Of a stretch of 7,494 nucleotides of DNA, positions 1 to 6,374 are shown piece by piece. This DNA is from NS-11 sp036505795 (GTDB lineage: Bacteria; Nitrospirota; Nitrospiria; Nitrospirales; NS-4). The stretch spans positions 1-7,494 of the forward strand of contig DASXSU010000084.1 of NCBI GenBank assembly GCA_036505795.1. Reading direction: 5' to 3'. Below the pieces are notes generated by a model, which was given only the letters and a program-made list of their open reading frames with translations, had not been told where the DNA came from and did not search any database. The position numbers and the translations under genes are program-made. The number at the start of each line of letters is the position of its first letter. The first letter of the stretch is position 1.

Positions 1-471
1 ATGATCGATCACGGCCACAAGCTCGAAAAAGGCAAGTTCGACTTCGGGGAGGCCGAGGTCCTCGGGGATGCGTCGGGGGAGACGCTCGAACCAGTGAACG
101 AAGTCGTAGCCGAAATATCCAATGGCGCCGCCGAAAAAGGGGGGAAATCCGGACGGGCGGGGCAGGGCCATGCGGGAAATCAGGTCCCGAAGGGCGGAGA
201 ACGGATCGCGCTGAATGATGGTACACCCACCAGCGGATTCGAGGCATTCGAGCCTCGCCCCGGTTACCCGAAAAATGCGAGAAGGCGCCGAGGCAATGAT
301 GGAGTATCCCTGAATTTCTCTTCCGGCGGTTTCCAAAAGCACCGGGCAGGCATCGTGAGCGACGAGCCGCTCATACAGCTCAAAGGTCGAGCACGCCGGC
401 AGCGTCAAGACGATGGCTAAAGGGACCGGGGAAGGGGCCTCAAGAAAGGCTTCCTTTGAGAGAAACGACAT
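1..471 (-). CDS. Anthranilate/aminodeoxychorismate synthase component I family (TrpE/PabB), N-terminal part
   Basis: This is the N-terminal 157 codons of a chorismate-utilising enzyme; the C-terminal catalytic domain lies beyond the left edge. Family members aminate chorismate in the cytoplasm, giving anthranilate (tryptophan pathway) or aminodeoxychorismate (folate pathway), usually with a glutamine amidotransferase partner. Translating the minus strand gives residues PVLLETAG (43-50), which match the LLES-like segment of the family, YSIIASAPSR (56-65), and a strongly typical PFFGGAIGYFGYD (111-123) followed by FERLP and DLGLP. The ATG at 471 gives a family-like N-terminus of about 20 residues before the first conserved strand. 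No Shine-Dalgarno precedes it. The gene is divergent from the atp operon. The compact N-terminus and the GYFGYD region look more PabB-like than TrpE-like to me, but the deciding C-terminal half is missing, so no symbol is given. Confidence 0.85.
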   Translation of the reverse strand, partial: MSFLSKEAFLEAPSPVPLAIVLTLPACSTFELYERLVAHDACPVLLETAGREIQGYSIIASAPSRIFRVTGARLECLESAGGCTIIQRDPFSALRDLISRMALPRPSGFPPFFGGAIGYFGYDFVHWFERLPRRIPEDLGLPEVELAFFELVAVIDH

Positions 472-479
472 GGTGGATA

Positions 480-508
480 ATCTTAGCGTAGCGAAGTGAG
501 GCGGGCAA
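480..508 (-). promoter_or_regulatory. Candidate sigma70 promoter for the TrpE/PabB gene
   Basis: On the minus strand, TTGCCC (503-508) and TAAGAT (480-485) are separated by 17 bases. Each matches the consensus at 4 of 6 positions. The -10 hexamer ends only 8 bases before the ATG at 471, so transcription would begin at or next to the start codon. This would give a leaderless or nearly leaderless mRNA, which fits the absence of a Shine-Dalgarno. This is pattern matching only. Confidence 0.35.
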
Positions 509-543
509 CAGTGCCCATTCGGACCCCGCCGCGGCGTGTTATC

Positions 544-572
544 TTGACATCTCACGGCAATTCTGTTTGAAT
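544..572 (+). promoter_or_regulatory. Candidate sigma70 promoter for the atp F0 operon
   Basis: A perfect -35 TTGACA (544-549) is followed after exactly 17 bases by TTGAAT (567-572), a 4 of 6 match to the -10 consensus that lacks the conserved A at position 2. Predicted transcription start is near 579-581. That is just upstream of the inferred atpI start at 599 and supports a start for that gene after about 580. It lies in the gap between two divergent genes, as expected for the operon promoter. Confidence 0.6.
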
Positions 573-598
573 GCGCGCGATTTTTCGGACACAGCACG

Positions 599-808
599 CT
601 GAACGAGCAGCCCAACGATTTTCGGAAAGGTCTGTCGCTCGCCGGACGGATCGGCGTTGAACTCGTTGCCGCCTTGATTGTCGGCGGAGGGCTGGGATAC
701 CTGGGGGATTGGTATTTCGGGGCCAGCCCCTGGTTGACCGTCATTGGCCTCTTCCTGGGCATGTCCGCGGGTCTTCTCAACATCTATCGAATGGCGTCGC
801 GTCTCTGA
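599..808 (+). CDS. atpI: AtpI-like ATP synthase assembly protein, non-ATG start
   Basis: This is a 69-residue small membrane protein leading the F0 operon. AtpI-family proteins assist c-ring assembly and may carry Mg2+ or Ca2+; they are not part of the core enzyme. The frame ending at TGA 806-808 encodes a short polar N-terminus, then RIGVELVAALIVGGGLGYL with a following Asp (first membrane segment, residues 17-36). An SPWL turn and a second membrane segment follow (about 44-63), ending NIYR. The glycine-rich pattern, the D after the first helix, the PW turn and the final N-x-YR are typical of the family. The frame is open back to a TGA at 545-547 but has no ATG, GTG or TTG before codon 674, which lies inside helix 1. 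CTG at 599 gives a natural N-terminus (NEQPNDFRKG after the initiator), with only a weak GGA nine bases upstream. The stop overlaps the atpB ATG by one base. The family call is secure; the start is inferred. Confidence 0.75.
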   Translation: MNEQPNDFRKGLSLAGRIGVELVAALIVGGGLGYLGDWYFGASPWLTVIGLFLGMSAGLLNIYRMASRL

Positions 809-1557
809 TGCAGGAAAGTCCTCTCCATCCGTTTGAACTGCATCCGTATCTGAATATTTCACTGTTCGGTCTTGATATCTCCCTGAACAAGGCCGTGATT
901 ATGATGTGGGTTGTGATCGCGCTCGCGGCGTGGTTTCTAATCGCAGCCGGCCGGCAGCGGCGACTGGTTCCCGGCCGCTTGCAGAGTGCTGCAGAAATGC
1001 TGGTGGAGTTTATCCAAGGAATGATCCTCGATACGATGGGCAAGCAGGGGATGGCGTTCTTCCCGTTCATTGCAAGTTTGTTCATCTTCATCTTATTCGC
1101 GAACCTCCTGGGTCTTATTCCCGGATCGTACACCGTGACCAGCCAGATCGTGGTCACCGCGGCCTTTGCCCTGTTCGTCTATACGATGAGCATTGTGGTC
1201 GGCTTTGCCTACCACGGCATCAAGTTCCTCCAGATCCTGATTCCGCCGGGCACGCCGCCATTGTTGCTCCCATTGATGATGCCGATCGAATTGATCAGCC
1301 AGCTGGCGCGTCCCTTTGCCTTGGCCGTTCGGCTTTTTGCCAATATGACGGCGGGGCACACCATCCTCGCCGTCCTCTTCGGGATGGCGCTCTCATTACC
1401 GCTGCTGATCGGGTGGCTGCCGTTCGCCTTTACGGTCGCCATCTCTGTCCTGGAAGTCGGTATCGCATTTATTCAGGCATACATTTTTACAATTTTGACC
1501 TGTGTCTATCTCGGGGATGCCATTAATCTTCATGGCCATGCGGAAGAAGCGCATTAG
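808..1557 (+). CDS. atpB: F-type ATP synthase subunit a
   Basis: This is the 249-residue stator subunit that forms the two proton half-channels of the membrane F0 sector next to the c-ring. The length is normal for bacterial subunit a. Hydrophobic segments run across the protein, roughly at 28-48, 83-105, 112-135, 150-175, 184-205 and 206-236. The essential arginine is R175 in ALAVRLFANM, equivalent to E. coli R210. The conserved Gln of the last helix is Q223 (IQAYIF, E. coli Q252). H184 sits where E. coli has E219, and E216 sits where E. coli has H245. This is the reciprocal His/Glu exchange known from mitochondria and many bacteria. The ATG at 808 overlaps the atpI stop (TGATG) and has no clear Shine-Dalgarno, suggesting translational coupling. 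An in-frame upstream extension to 709 would run through atpI and is not used. Identity is certain. Confidence 0.97.
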   Translation: MQESPLHPFELHPYLNISLFGLDISLNKAVIMMWVVIALAAWFLIAAGRQRRLVPGRLQSAAEMLVEFIQGMILDTMGKQGMAFFPFIASLFIFILFANLLGLIPGSYTVTSQIVVTAAFALFVYTMSIVVGFAYHGIKFLQILIPPGTPPLLLPLMMPIELISQLARPFALAVRLFANMTAGHTILAVLFGMALSLPLLIGWLPFAFTVAISVLEVGIAFIQAYIFTILTCVYLGDAINLHGHAEEAH

Positions 1558-1587
1558 GGTTTGAGGGGATCGAAAGGAGAATTGTGA

Positions 1588-1818
1588 ATGGATAGTGTAG
1601 CTGCTGCGTTTATAGGGATGGGCCTTGCGGCCGCCGGCTTCGCCGGCGCGGGGATCGGAATCGGCTTTATTTTCGGCAAGATGATCGAGGCAGTGGCACG
1701 CCAACCCGAAGCTGAAGGCCGGATTGCCAAATATATGTGGATCGGCTTCGCGCTGGTCGAGGCGATCGCGCTGTACGGGTTGGTCATTGCGTTCATCATC
1801 ATGGGTCTGCGGAAGTAA
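1588..1818 (+). CDS. atpE: F-type ATP synthase subunit c
   Basis: This 76-residue hairpin protein forms the rotating c-ring. Helix 1 carries the glycine/alanine packing repeat AGAGIGIG (19-26), the polar loop has the invariant RQP (38-40), and helix 2 has the ion-binding glutamate E58 in ALVEAIALYG. The Gln in helix 1 and the Ser/Thr after the glutamate that mark sodium-binding rings are absent (Ile and Ala stand there), so proton coupling is inferred. AGGAGA at 1575-1580 lies 7 bases before the ATG, the strongest ribosome binding site in this operon and fitting for the most abundant subunit. It follows atpB after 30 bases and precedes atpF by 21. Confidence 0.98.
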   Translation: MDSVAAAFIGMGLAAAGFAGAGIGIGFIFGKMIEAVARQPEAEGRIAKYMWIGFALVEAIALYGLVIAFIIMGLRK

Positions 1819-1839
1819 TCCACACGAAAGGGATCACCG

Positions 1840-2349
1840 ATGCCGCAGTTTGAAACGCACTTTTTTGCGTCCCTGATCTTCTGGGAGATCGTCTCCTTTG
1901 CGATTCTGTTTTTCGTGCTGGCCAAGTACGCGTTTCCGCCTATCCTGGAGGGTTTGGACGCCCGCGAGCGCAAAATCCGCGACAGCATCGAAGCGGCCGA
2001 GCGGCAGCGGATCGAGGCGGAGCGCCGGATGGCCGAGTATGAAATCAAAATGAAGGGGGCGCAGAAAGAAGCCGAAGCGTTGGTGGAGCAGGCGAAGCTC
2101 CGGGCGCAACATCTGTTAGAGGAGAATGAGCGGCGGCTCACGCAGGAGGCAGAGCGAATCCGGACCAGCACGGCCCGAGAGATCGATCAGGAACGGCGCC
2201 GAGCTTTGGACGACGTGCGTGGCTATGCCACTGATCTTGCGCTTCGAGTGGCCGAGAAAGTGATTGAGCGAAGCCTGACAGACGCCGACCACAAGCGCTT
2301 CGCGGAGGAAACCCTCTCTGCAGTGGCCCGTGACTACAAGAAGTCGTGA
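1840..2349 (+). CDS. atpF: F-type ATP synthase subunit b
   Basis: This 169-residue peripheral stalk subunit connects subunit a in the membrane to F1 through delta. It has one N-terminal membrane helix (about 11-33, including FWEIVSFAILFFVL), then a long charged helix (about 36-140) rich in Glu, Arg, Gln and Ala, typical of the right-handed b dimer. The C-terminal part contains LALRVAEKVIERSLTDADH, the conserved delta-interacting region. AAAGGGA at 1827-1833 is a plausible ribosome binding site six bases before the ATG. Only one b gene is present here; there is no b' copy beside it. It is the last gene of the operon, with no atpH or other F1 gene after it. Its stop is 3 bases from the stop of a convergent gene, and I see no intrinsic terminator between them. 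Confidence 0.96.
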   Translation: MPQFETHFFASLIFWEIVSFAILFFVLAKYAFPPILEGLDARERKIRDSIEAAERQRIEAERRMAEYEIKMKGAQKEAEALVEQAKLRAQHLLEENERRLTQEAERIRTSTAREIDQERRRALDDVRGYATDLALRVAEKVIERSLTDADHKRFAEETLSAVARDYKKS

Positions 2350-2352
2350 GCG

Positions 2353-2667
2353 TTACTTTTTCTTTTGGCCGCTGAACACTTCGCTCAAGAGGCCGGCCCA
2401 TTCCTCGCGCGGTACTGCGGGCATCGTGCTGATCTGGATGTGCCCTATGGCGGCGTTCTTGACCGCCGCTTTCATGGCGGTTTTATTGTCCGGAAACTCC
2501 CAAATAGCCACCACGTCGTATTCGCCCAAACAATAATAAGCGTTCAAGAGTTTCCCACCCAGCCCCTCGGCGTTGTGTTTGACGGCATCGGACCTGGAAA
2601 CCCCTTGATCCTTCATCGTCATGATGCCATCGCGCGTGAACTTCACTAGGCTCACATAGACAGGCAT
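2353..2667 (-). CDS. GYD domain-containing protein
   Basis: This 104-residue cytoplasmic protein belongs to the GYD family, a ferredoxin-like (dimeric alpha/beta barrel) fold of unestablished function. The N-terminal strand (VYVSLVKFT, 3-11) is followed by a helix. The signature GEYDVVAIWEFPD (48-60) comes next, then a helix beginning NKTAMKAA and a third strand (HIQISTMPAV, 76-85). The C-terminal tail ends QKKK. There is no signal peptide or membrane segment. The start is well set: GAGGAGG (complement of 2674-2680) lies six bases upstream of the ATG at 2667, the best Shine-Dalgarno in the window. The gene is separated from larE by 151 bases and seems to be its own unit, converging on atpF. 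The family is clear, but no specific role can be given. Confidence 0.88.
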   Translation of the reverse strand: MPVYVSLVKFTRDGIMTMKDQGVSRSDAVKHNAEGLGGKLLNAYYCLGEYDVVAIWEFPDNKTAMKAAVKNAAIGHIQISTMPAVPREEWAGLLSEVFSGQKKK

Positions 2668-2733
2668 TCGTCGCCTCCTCTTTGACGTCCCGGGAAACCG
2701 GGCGGGTGAACAGCATGGAAATCTTTGGAGCGT

Positions 2734-2764
2734 ATTCTAATCTAGACGCCGTGGGGAATTGCAA
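2734..2764 (-). promoter_or_regulatory. Candidate promoter for the GYD-domain gene
   Basis: On the minus strand, TAGAAT (2734-2739) matches the -10 consensus at 5 of 6 positions. The best -35, TTGCAA (2759-2764), matches at 4 of 6 but the spacer is 19 bases, longer than ideal. It would place transcription start about 60 bases before the ATG at 2667. It is supported mainly by the good -10 hexamer and by the gene being separated from larE. Confidence 0.3.
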
Positions 2765-2776
2765 CTGGACTTAAGT

Positions 2777-2809
2777 GGGAAGGAAGAGAGGGGTGCGGCG
2801 GAGAAGAAG
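2777..2809 (-). terminator. C-rich, G-poor tract after larE: possible Rho-dependent termination region
   Basis: Ten bases past the larE stop, the transcribed strand has 33 bases that are 30 of 33 pyrimidine, with 19 C and only 2 G. Such unstructured C-over-G stretches are typical of Rho loading sites. No GC hairpin followed by a U run is visible between larE and the GYD gene, so Rho-dependent ending of the rlmN-M16-M16-larE transcript is a reasonable inference. The tract alone does not prove it. Confidence 0.25.
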
Positions 2810-2818
2810 TTGAATGGG

Positions 2819-3640
2819 CTAGGCTATGGCTGTTGGACTTGGGCTGCCCTGGCGGTAACCAAGAGGATCCAACGTGACCTCTTTAAAGCCAAGTTCAATG
2901 AGCCTCAGGGTCAACCGTTCCCGGATGGCCGGCTCAAATAACCGTCCTAGTTCATCCTGTCCCACTTCGACCCGAGCCCTGCCCGATGAGTCCCGCACGC
3001 GGACCTGCCGAAAGCCCTCATGAAGCAAAAAGGCCTCGGCATCTTCGACTCGTTGTAGCCGGTCAAGTGTGATCAATTCGCCGCGCGAGATGCGCGAGGA
3101 AAGGCAGGCGGCCGCGGGCTTATCCCAATTCGCCAGCCCCAGACTTTGGGCGGCAATCCGGATAGCCGCCTTCCCAAGACGGGCCTCCACCAGGGGGCTG
3201 CGCACCCCGTATTCGTGCGCGGCTCTCATTCCCGGCCGGTCATCCCCCAGATCATCGAGCTGGGTGCCGTCACAGACAAAGGCGAATCCCATGCGCGCCG
3301 CGAGCGGCACGAGGGCTGAATACAGGTCGATTTTGCACCGATAGCATCGGGCGGCAGTATTTTGAACGAACTCGGCATCGTGCAACTGGTCGGTAGTGTG
3401 AATCAGGTGGCGGACGCCGATGTCGCGGCAAAGCCGGCGCGCCCATTCGAGCTCGACGGCAGGAAAGGTAGGGGAGACGGCGGTCACAGCGAGGGCGCGG
3501 TCTCCGAGCAGATCATGCGCCACCTTAAGGACGAGCGTACTGTCGACTCCGCCTGAGAAAGCGACGAGTGTTGATCCGAGGTCCGACACGATCTCGCTGA
3601 GCCTATTCATCTGCGCTATGTGGTGGCCGACGGGATTCAC
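2819..3640 (-). CDS. larE: LarE-type ATP-dependent sulfur insertase
   Basis: This 273-residue cytoplasmic PP-loop enzyme adenylates a carboxylate of the pyridinium dicarboxylate mononucleotide precursor and transfers sulfur to it, a step in nickel-pincer nucleotide synthesis (cofactor of lactate racemase LarA and relatives). The ATP-binding SGGVDST is at 29-35. DGTQLDDLGDDRPG (124-137) and NWDKPAAACLSSRI (171-184) are the family signatures. C179 matches the sacrificial C176 of the Lactobacillus plantarum enzyme. This copy also has C99 and C102 in RCYRCK, where, as I recall, the Lactobacillus protein has no cysteine. Together they suggest an iron-sulfur, catalytic type. The GTG at 3640 overlaps the preceding stop by two bases, implying coupling; ATG at 3610 (residue 11) is an alternative, and neither has a good Shine-Dalgarno. 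No larA, larB or larC is nearby, so the client enzyme is unknown. Confidence 0.88.
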   Translation of the reverse strand: MNPVGHHIAQMNRLSEIVSDLGSTLVAFSGGVDSTLVLKVAHDLLGDRALAVTAVSPTFPAVELEWARRLCRDIGVRHLIHTTDQLHDAEFVQNTAARCYRCKIDLYSALVPLAARMGFAFVCDGTQLDDLGDDRPGMRAAHEYGVRSPLVEARLGKAAIRIAAQSLGLANWDKPAAACLSSRISRGELITLDRLQRVEDAEAFLLHEGFRQVRVRDSSGRARVEVGQDELGRLFEPAIRERLTLRLIELGFKEVTLDPLGYRQGSPSPTAIA

Positions 3641-5025
3641 TGAGCGATCTCGGGACCGATTTTGGCCTCGGCCAGCTTGGCCACGACCACCAATGCGTAA
3701 GCCTCAGGATGCAAATACTTATCTGCAACCCGCAGGACGTCCTCTTTGGTCACGGCCATAATGGCCTTGGGGTAATCCTCAAAGTAGCTCAGGCCAAGGC
3801 CATGGAGCTCGATCAGCGTGAGCAAGGCCGCCAGCTTCACGGTGGTGTCGAGTCGTAACGGAAAGCTGCCTACCAAATAAGCTTTGGCGTCCGCCAGTTC
3901 CTGATCACTGACCGGCTCAGTGCGGATGCGCTTGATCTCCTGGAGCACGCCGGTAATGGCCTGCATGGCGGCGACGTTTCGGGTTTGAAGGCGCACCGCA
4001 AAGGGGCCGGGCATCACGTTTGCCTGAAAACCGCTATCCACATCATAAGCGAGGCCGAGCTCGTCCCGAATCCGATTGACCAGACGAGAGGAGAATCCCC
4101 CGCCGCCAAGAATATAGTTCATGACCGACACGGCATAGAAGTCGGGGTTGCTGCGTTCGATCCCTACATGGCCGAGGATGATATTCGCCTGCGTCAGCTC
4201 TTTGTCGATCAGCTTGATCTTCGGCTGGGTAAGAGGCGCCGGCGCGGAAAATTTTGTCGGAAGGGCATTCTTGGGGACCCAATCTGCGAGATACTTTTTG
4301 ACCAGTGCGAGCGCGTCAGCGTCGCGGACGTCGCCCACAATGGCAATGATTGTGTTGTTCGGACGATAGTAGGTCTGATGAAACTCCACCAGGTCTTTAC
4401 GGGCAATGCGCGAAACGGTCTTCTCGGTGCCGTTGGACGGACGGCGGTAAGGATGGCCTTCAAAGACCATCGCCTCAAAGGCCTTGTCGGCAATGATCGC
4501 CGGCTGTTCTTTTTCTCCTTGGAGCTCGCCTAACACTTGGCCGCGCACCCGCTCGACCTGCTTTTCAGGAAAAACCGGATGCCTCAGAACGTCTGACAGC
4601 AGCGTGAAGCCGAGGTCCAGGTCTTTTTTAAGCACCCGTAGCGTGCCGGTGGTAAAATCATCTGTGCCGCTAAAGGCCATCTCGCCGCCGATGAATTCAA
4701 TCTGCTGGGCGATTTGGGTCGCGCTTCGGGTCTTGGTGCCTTCGTCCAACATTTGGGCGACCATCGACGATAATCCCGAGACCGCATCGGGATCGCTGAC
4801 GGCTCCGGCTTTCACAAGCACGTTGACTGTGACGAGCGGAAGAAACGGCTGATCCAGGATCAAGACCGTCAGGCCGTTCGGCATGACCGTACGGGATGGT
4901 TTAATATCCGCCGCCGAGCCGGGACTACCGGTCAGGACGGAAAGAAAGAAAACCGTGAAGAAGAGGCCCCTTCTGGTGAATAGGAGCCACGGACAACCCG
5001 CGGCTCGTGGAGCCGGGTGCCTCAT
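3637..5025 (-). CDS. M16 family peptidase-like protein, zinc site lost (R/Y subunit)
   Basis: This 462-residue exported protein has the M16B (pitrilysin/processing-peptidase-like) fold. A positively charged N-terminus and hydrophobic stretch (about 20-32) with cleavage near GSAAD (36-40) indicate a signal peptide, so it should act in the periplasm or at the outer face of the membrane. The N-terminal M16 domain covers about 45-195. Where the zinc motif HxxEH should lie, the sequence is GLSSMVAQM (84-92), giving Ser, Ala and Gln in place of His, Glu and His; it cannot bind zinc in the usual way. The C-terminal domain (about 210-445) keeps the substrate-binding pair R320 and Y327 in RDELGLAY. 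This is the pattern of the non-catalytic partner in two-gene bacterial M16B enzymes. Its ATG overlaps the stop of the catalytic gene (ATGA, 5022-5025), pointing to coupled, balanced synthesis. Confidence 0.9.
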   Translation of the reverse strand: MRHPAPRAAGCPWLLFTRRGLFFTVFFLSVLTGSPGSAADIKPSRTVMPNGLTVLILDQPFLPLVTVNVLVKAGAVSDPDAVSGLSSMVAQMLDEGTKTRSATQIAQQIEFIGGEMAFSGTDDFTTGTLRVLKKDLDLGFTLLSDVLRHPVFPEKQVERVRGQVLGELQGEKEQPAIIADKAFEAMVFEGHPYRRPSNGTEKTVSRIARKDLVEFHQTYYRPNNTIIAIVGDVRDADALALVKKYLADWVPKNALPTKFSAPAPLTQPKIKLIDKELTQANIILGHVGIERSNPDFYAVSVMNYILGGGGFSSRLVNRIRDELGLAYDVDSGFQANVMPGPFAVRLQTRNVAAMQAITGVLQEIKRIRTEPVSDQELADAKAYLVGSFPLRLDTTVKLAALLTLIELHGLGLSYFEDYPKAIMAVTKEDVLRVADKYLHPEAYALVVVAKLAEAKIGPEIAQ

Positions 5026-6374
5026 TTATGGCTGCCCTGCACCGGTACGAGGATGCCGGTGGTCAGCTGATCGGGGATCAGATATTGGCGGCTGACCCGC
5101 ATGACGTCCTCTTTCGTCACCTTCCGCAGATTCTCGACATAGTTCTCCGTGTACTGCCACCCTGCTCCGACTGTTTCCGCTGTCCCCAAGAGCATGGCCT
5201 GCCGGAACATCGAATCCTGCTCGAAGACATGCCGGGCTTCCACCTGGTTTTTCGCCTTCTGCATCTCTTTATCGGTGGGGCCTTCTTTTTTGAGCCGATC
5301 AATCTCCATTAAGAGTGCCTTCTCGACCTCTTCGATCTTCGATCCAGGTTTTACCACCGCGTAGACGCTATACAGCTCAGGGTCGGCCGAGAGTTCGCTG
5401 TAGCTGGCGCCCACGGCCAAGGCCAGATTCTTTCGATACACGAGCGCATCGTACAAACGGGAGCTTTTGCCCGACGAGAGAAGGTTCTCGACCACGGCCA
5501 GCGCGTGCACGTCGGAACTTCTGAAATTGGGGACCTTGTAGCCGAGATAGATAAACGGCAACTGCGCCTCGCGCTTGACCAGAATGCGCCGCTCGCCCTT
5601 CTGCGGCGGATCCACGATCTCTTGAGGGGCGGGGACTCGCCCTTTGGGTATTCCCTCGAAATACTGTTTGATGAGCGGGAGGGCCGCCTCCGCTTTCACA
5701 TCTCCCGCGATGACCACCGTGGCGTTGTTTGGCACGTAATATTCTTCGTAATGAGCCTTGAGATCTTCGCGGGTCATGGCATTTAAGTCATTGAACCAGC
5801 CGATGATCGGCCAGTGATAGGGGTGTTCCATGAAGGCCTGCGCGAACATCTGCTCAACCAAATACGCCTGCGGGTTGTCTTCGGTCCGCAATCGCCGCTC
5901 TTCCTTGACGACTTCGCGCTCGAGCTGAAATTCCTTGTTGTCGAGCAGGAGCCCTTGGAGCCGGTCAGCTTCAAGTTCGAGGGCCAGTGCAAGCTTGTCC
6001 GCCGCCAGGTTCTCAAAATACGCCGTATAATCCTGGCTCGTGAACGCGTTGTCATTGCCGCCGTTTTTCTTGATGATCTTCGAGAATTCGCCTTTGCCGT
6101 ATTTCTTGGTCCCCTTGAACATCATGTGCTCGAGCATATGTGACAGGCCCGCCCGGCCCATCACTTCATTGCGCGAGCCGACCTTGTACCAGATCTGCAC
6201 GGTAATGACCGGCGCTTTCGGCTCCTCCACGATCAAAACCTTCATGCCATTGGTCAGTGCATATTCCTTCACCCGTGGTTCTTCAGCCGAGGCGACCAGG
6301 GAGAAAACCAACACCGATCCGGCCAGGGCCAGACAATGGCCAAGACAGCGGCCGATGATCATCGCGGGGCTCAT
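5022..6374 (-). CDS. M16 family zinc metallopeptidase, catalytic subunit
   Basis: This 450-residue exported zinc peptidase is of the M16B type, a family that cleaves peptides inside a clam-like chamber. A hydrophobic signal peptide (about 12-30) ends in an AxA-type site, ASA before EEP (28-33). The zinc motif is intact: H79, E82 and H83 in SHMLEHMMFKGT. The distal ligand is E159 in EREVVKEER, 76 residues after H83 and seven after the helper E152, as in processing peptidases. In the C-terminal domain the usual Arg and Tyr of the substrate-binding pair are replaced, by alignment to the neighbour, with V312 and L319 (NLALAV for GLAYxV). It therefore appears to need the next gene's product to complete the active site. 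Its ATG directly abuts the rlmN stop (TGAATG) with no Shine-Dalgarno; residue 5 is another possible start. The natural substrate is unknown. Confidence 0.92.
   Translation of the reverse strand: MSPAMIIGRCLGHCLALAGSVLVFSLVASAEEPRVKEYALTNGMKVLIVEEPKAPVITVQIWYKVGSRNEVMGRAGLSHMLEHMMFKGTKKYGKGEFSKIIKKNGGNDNAFTSQDYTAYFENLAADKLALALELEADRLQGLLLDNKEFQLEREVVKEERRLRTEDNPQAYLVEQMFAQAFMEHPYHWPIIGWFNDLNAMTREDLKAHYEEYYVPNNATVVIAGDVKAEAALPLIKQYFEGIPKGRVPAPQEIVDPPQKGERRILVKREAQLPFIYLGYKVPNFRSSDVHALAVVENLLSSGKSSRLYDALVYRKNLALAVGASYSELSADPELYSVYAVVKPGSKIEEVEKALLMEIDRLKKEGPTDKEMQKAKNQVEARHVFEQDSMFRQAMLLGTAETVGAGWQYTENYVENLRKVTKEDVMRVSRQYLIPDQLTTGILVPVQGSHK

Noticed and set aside
1..420. A plus-strand open frame of 139 codons beginning at base 1.
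   Set aside because: It is exactly antisense and in register with the TrpE/PabB coding frame, whose conserved motifs read clearly on the minus strand; the plus translation resembles no family.
571..660. ATG at 571 followed by a short plus-strand frame, as a possible atpI start.
   Set aside because: It is in a different frame from the AtpI-like protein, ends at TGA 658-660, and its translation lacks the family's N-terminal pattern. It also overlaps the predicted -10 element.
709..807. Upstream in-frame extension of atpB.
   Set aside because: It would cover the atpI coding sequence in another frame, and the residues do not look like subunit a. The ATG at 808 overlaps the atpI stop and gives the normal length.
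906..1526. Plus-strand open frame of 206 codons.
   Set aside because: It is a shifted frame inside atpB, which is unmistakable.
1554..2171. Minus-strand open frame of 205 codons.
   Set aside because: It is antisense to atpE and atpF; its Ser/Arg/Ile-rich composition is an artefact of the opposite strand.
2332..2345. Small inverted repeat GACT...AGTC near the atpF stop followed by a T-rich stretch, as a possible terminator.
   Set aside because: The stem is only four base pairs and the T-rich run is interrupted and encodes the GYD protein's lysine-rich end; it is too weak to call.
3985..4533. Plus-strand open frame of 182 codons.
   Set aside because: It is antisense to the zinc-less M16 gene and has no recognisable family features.
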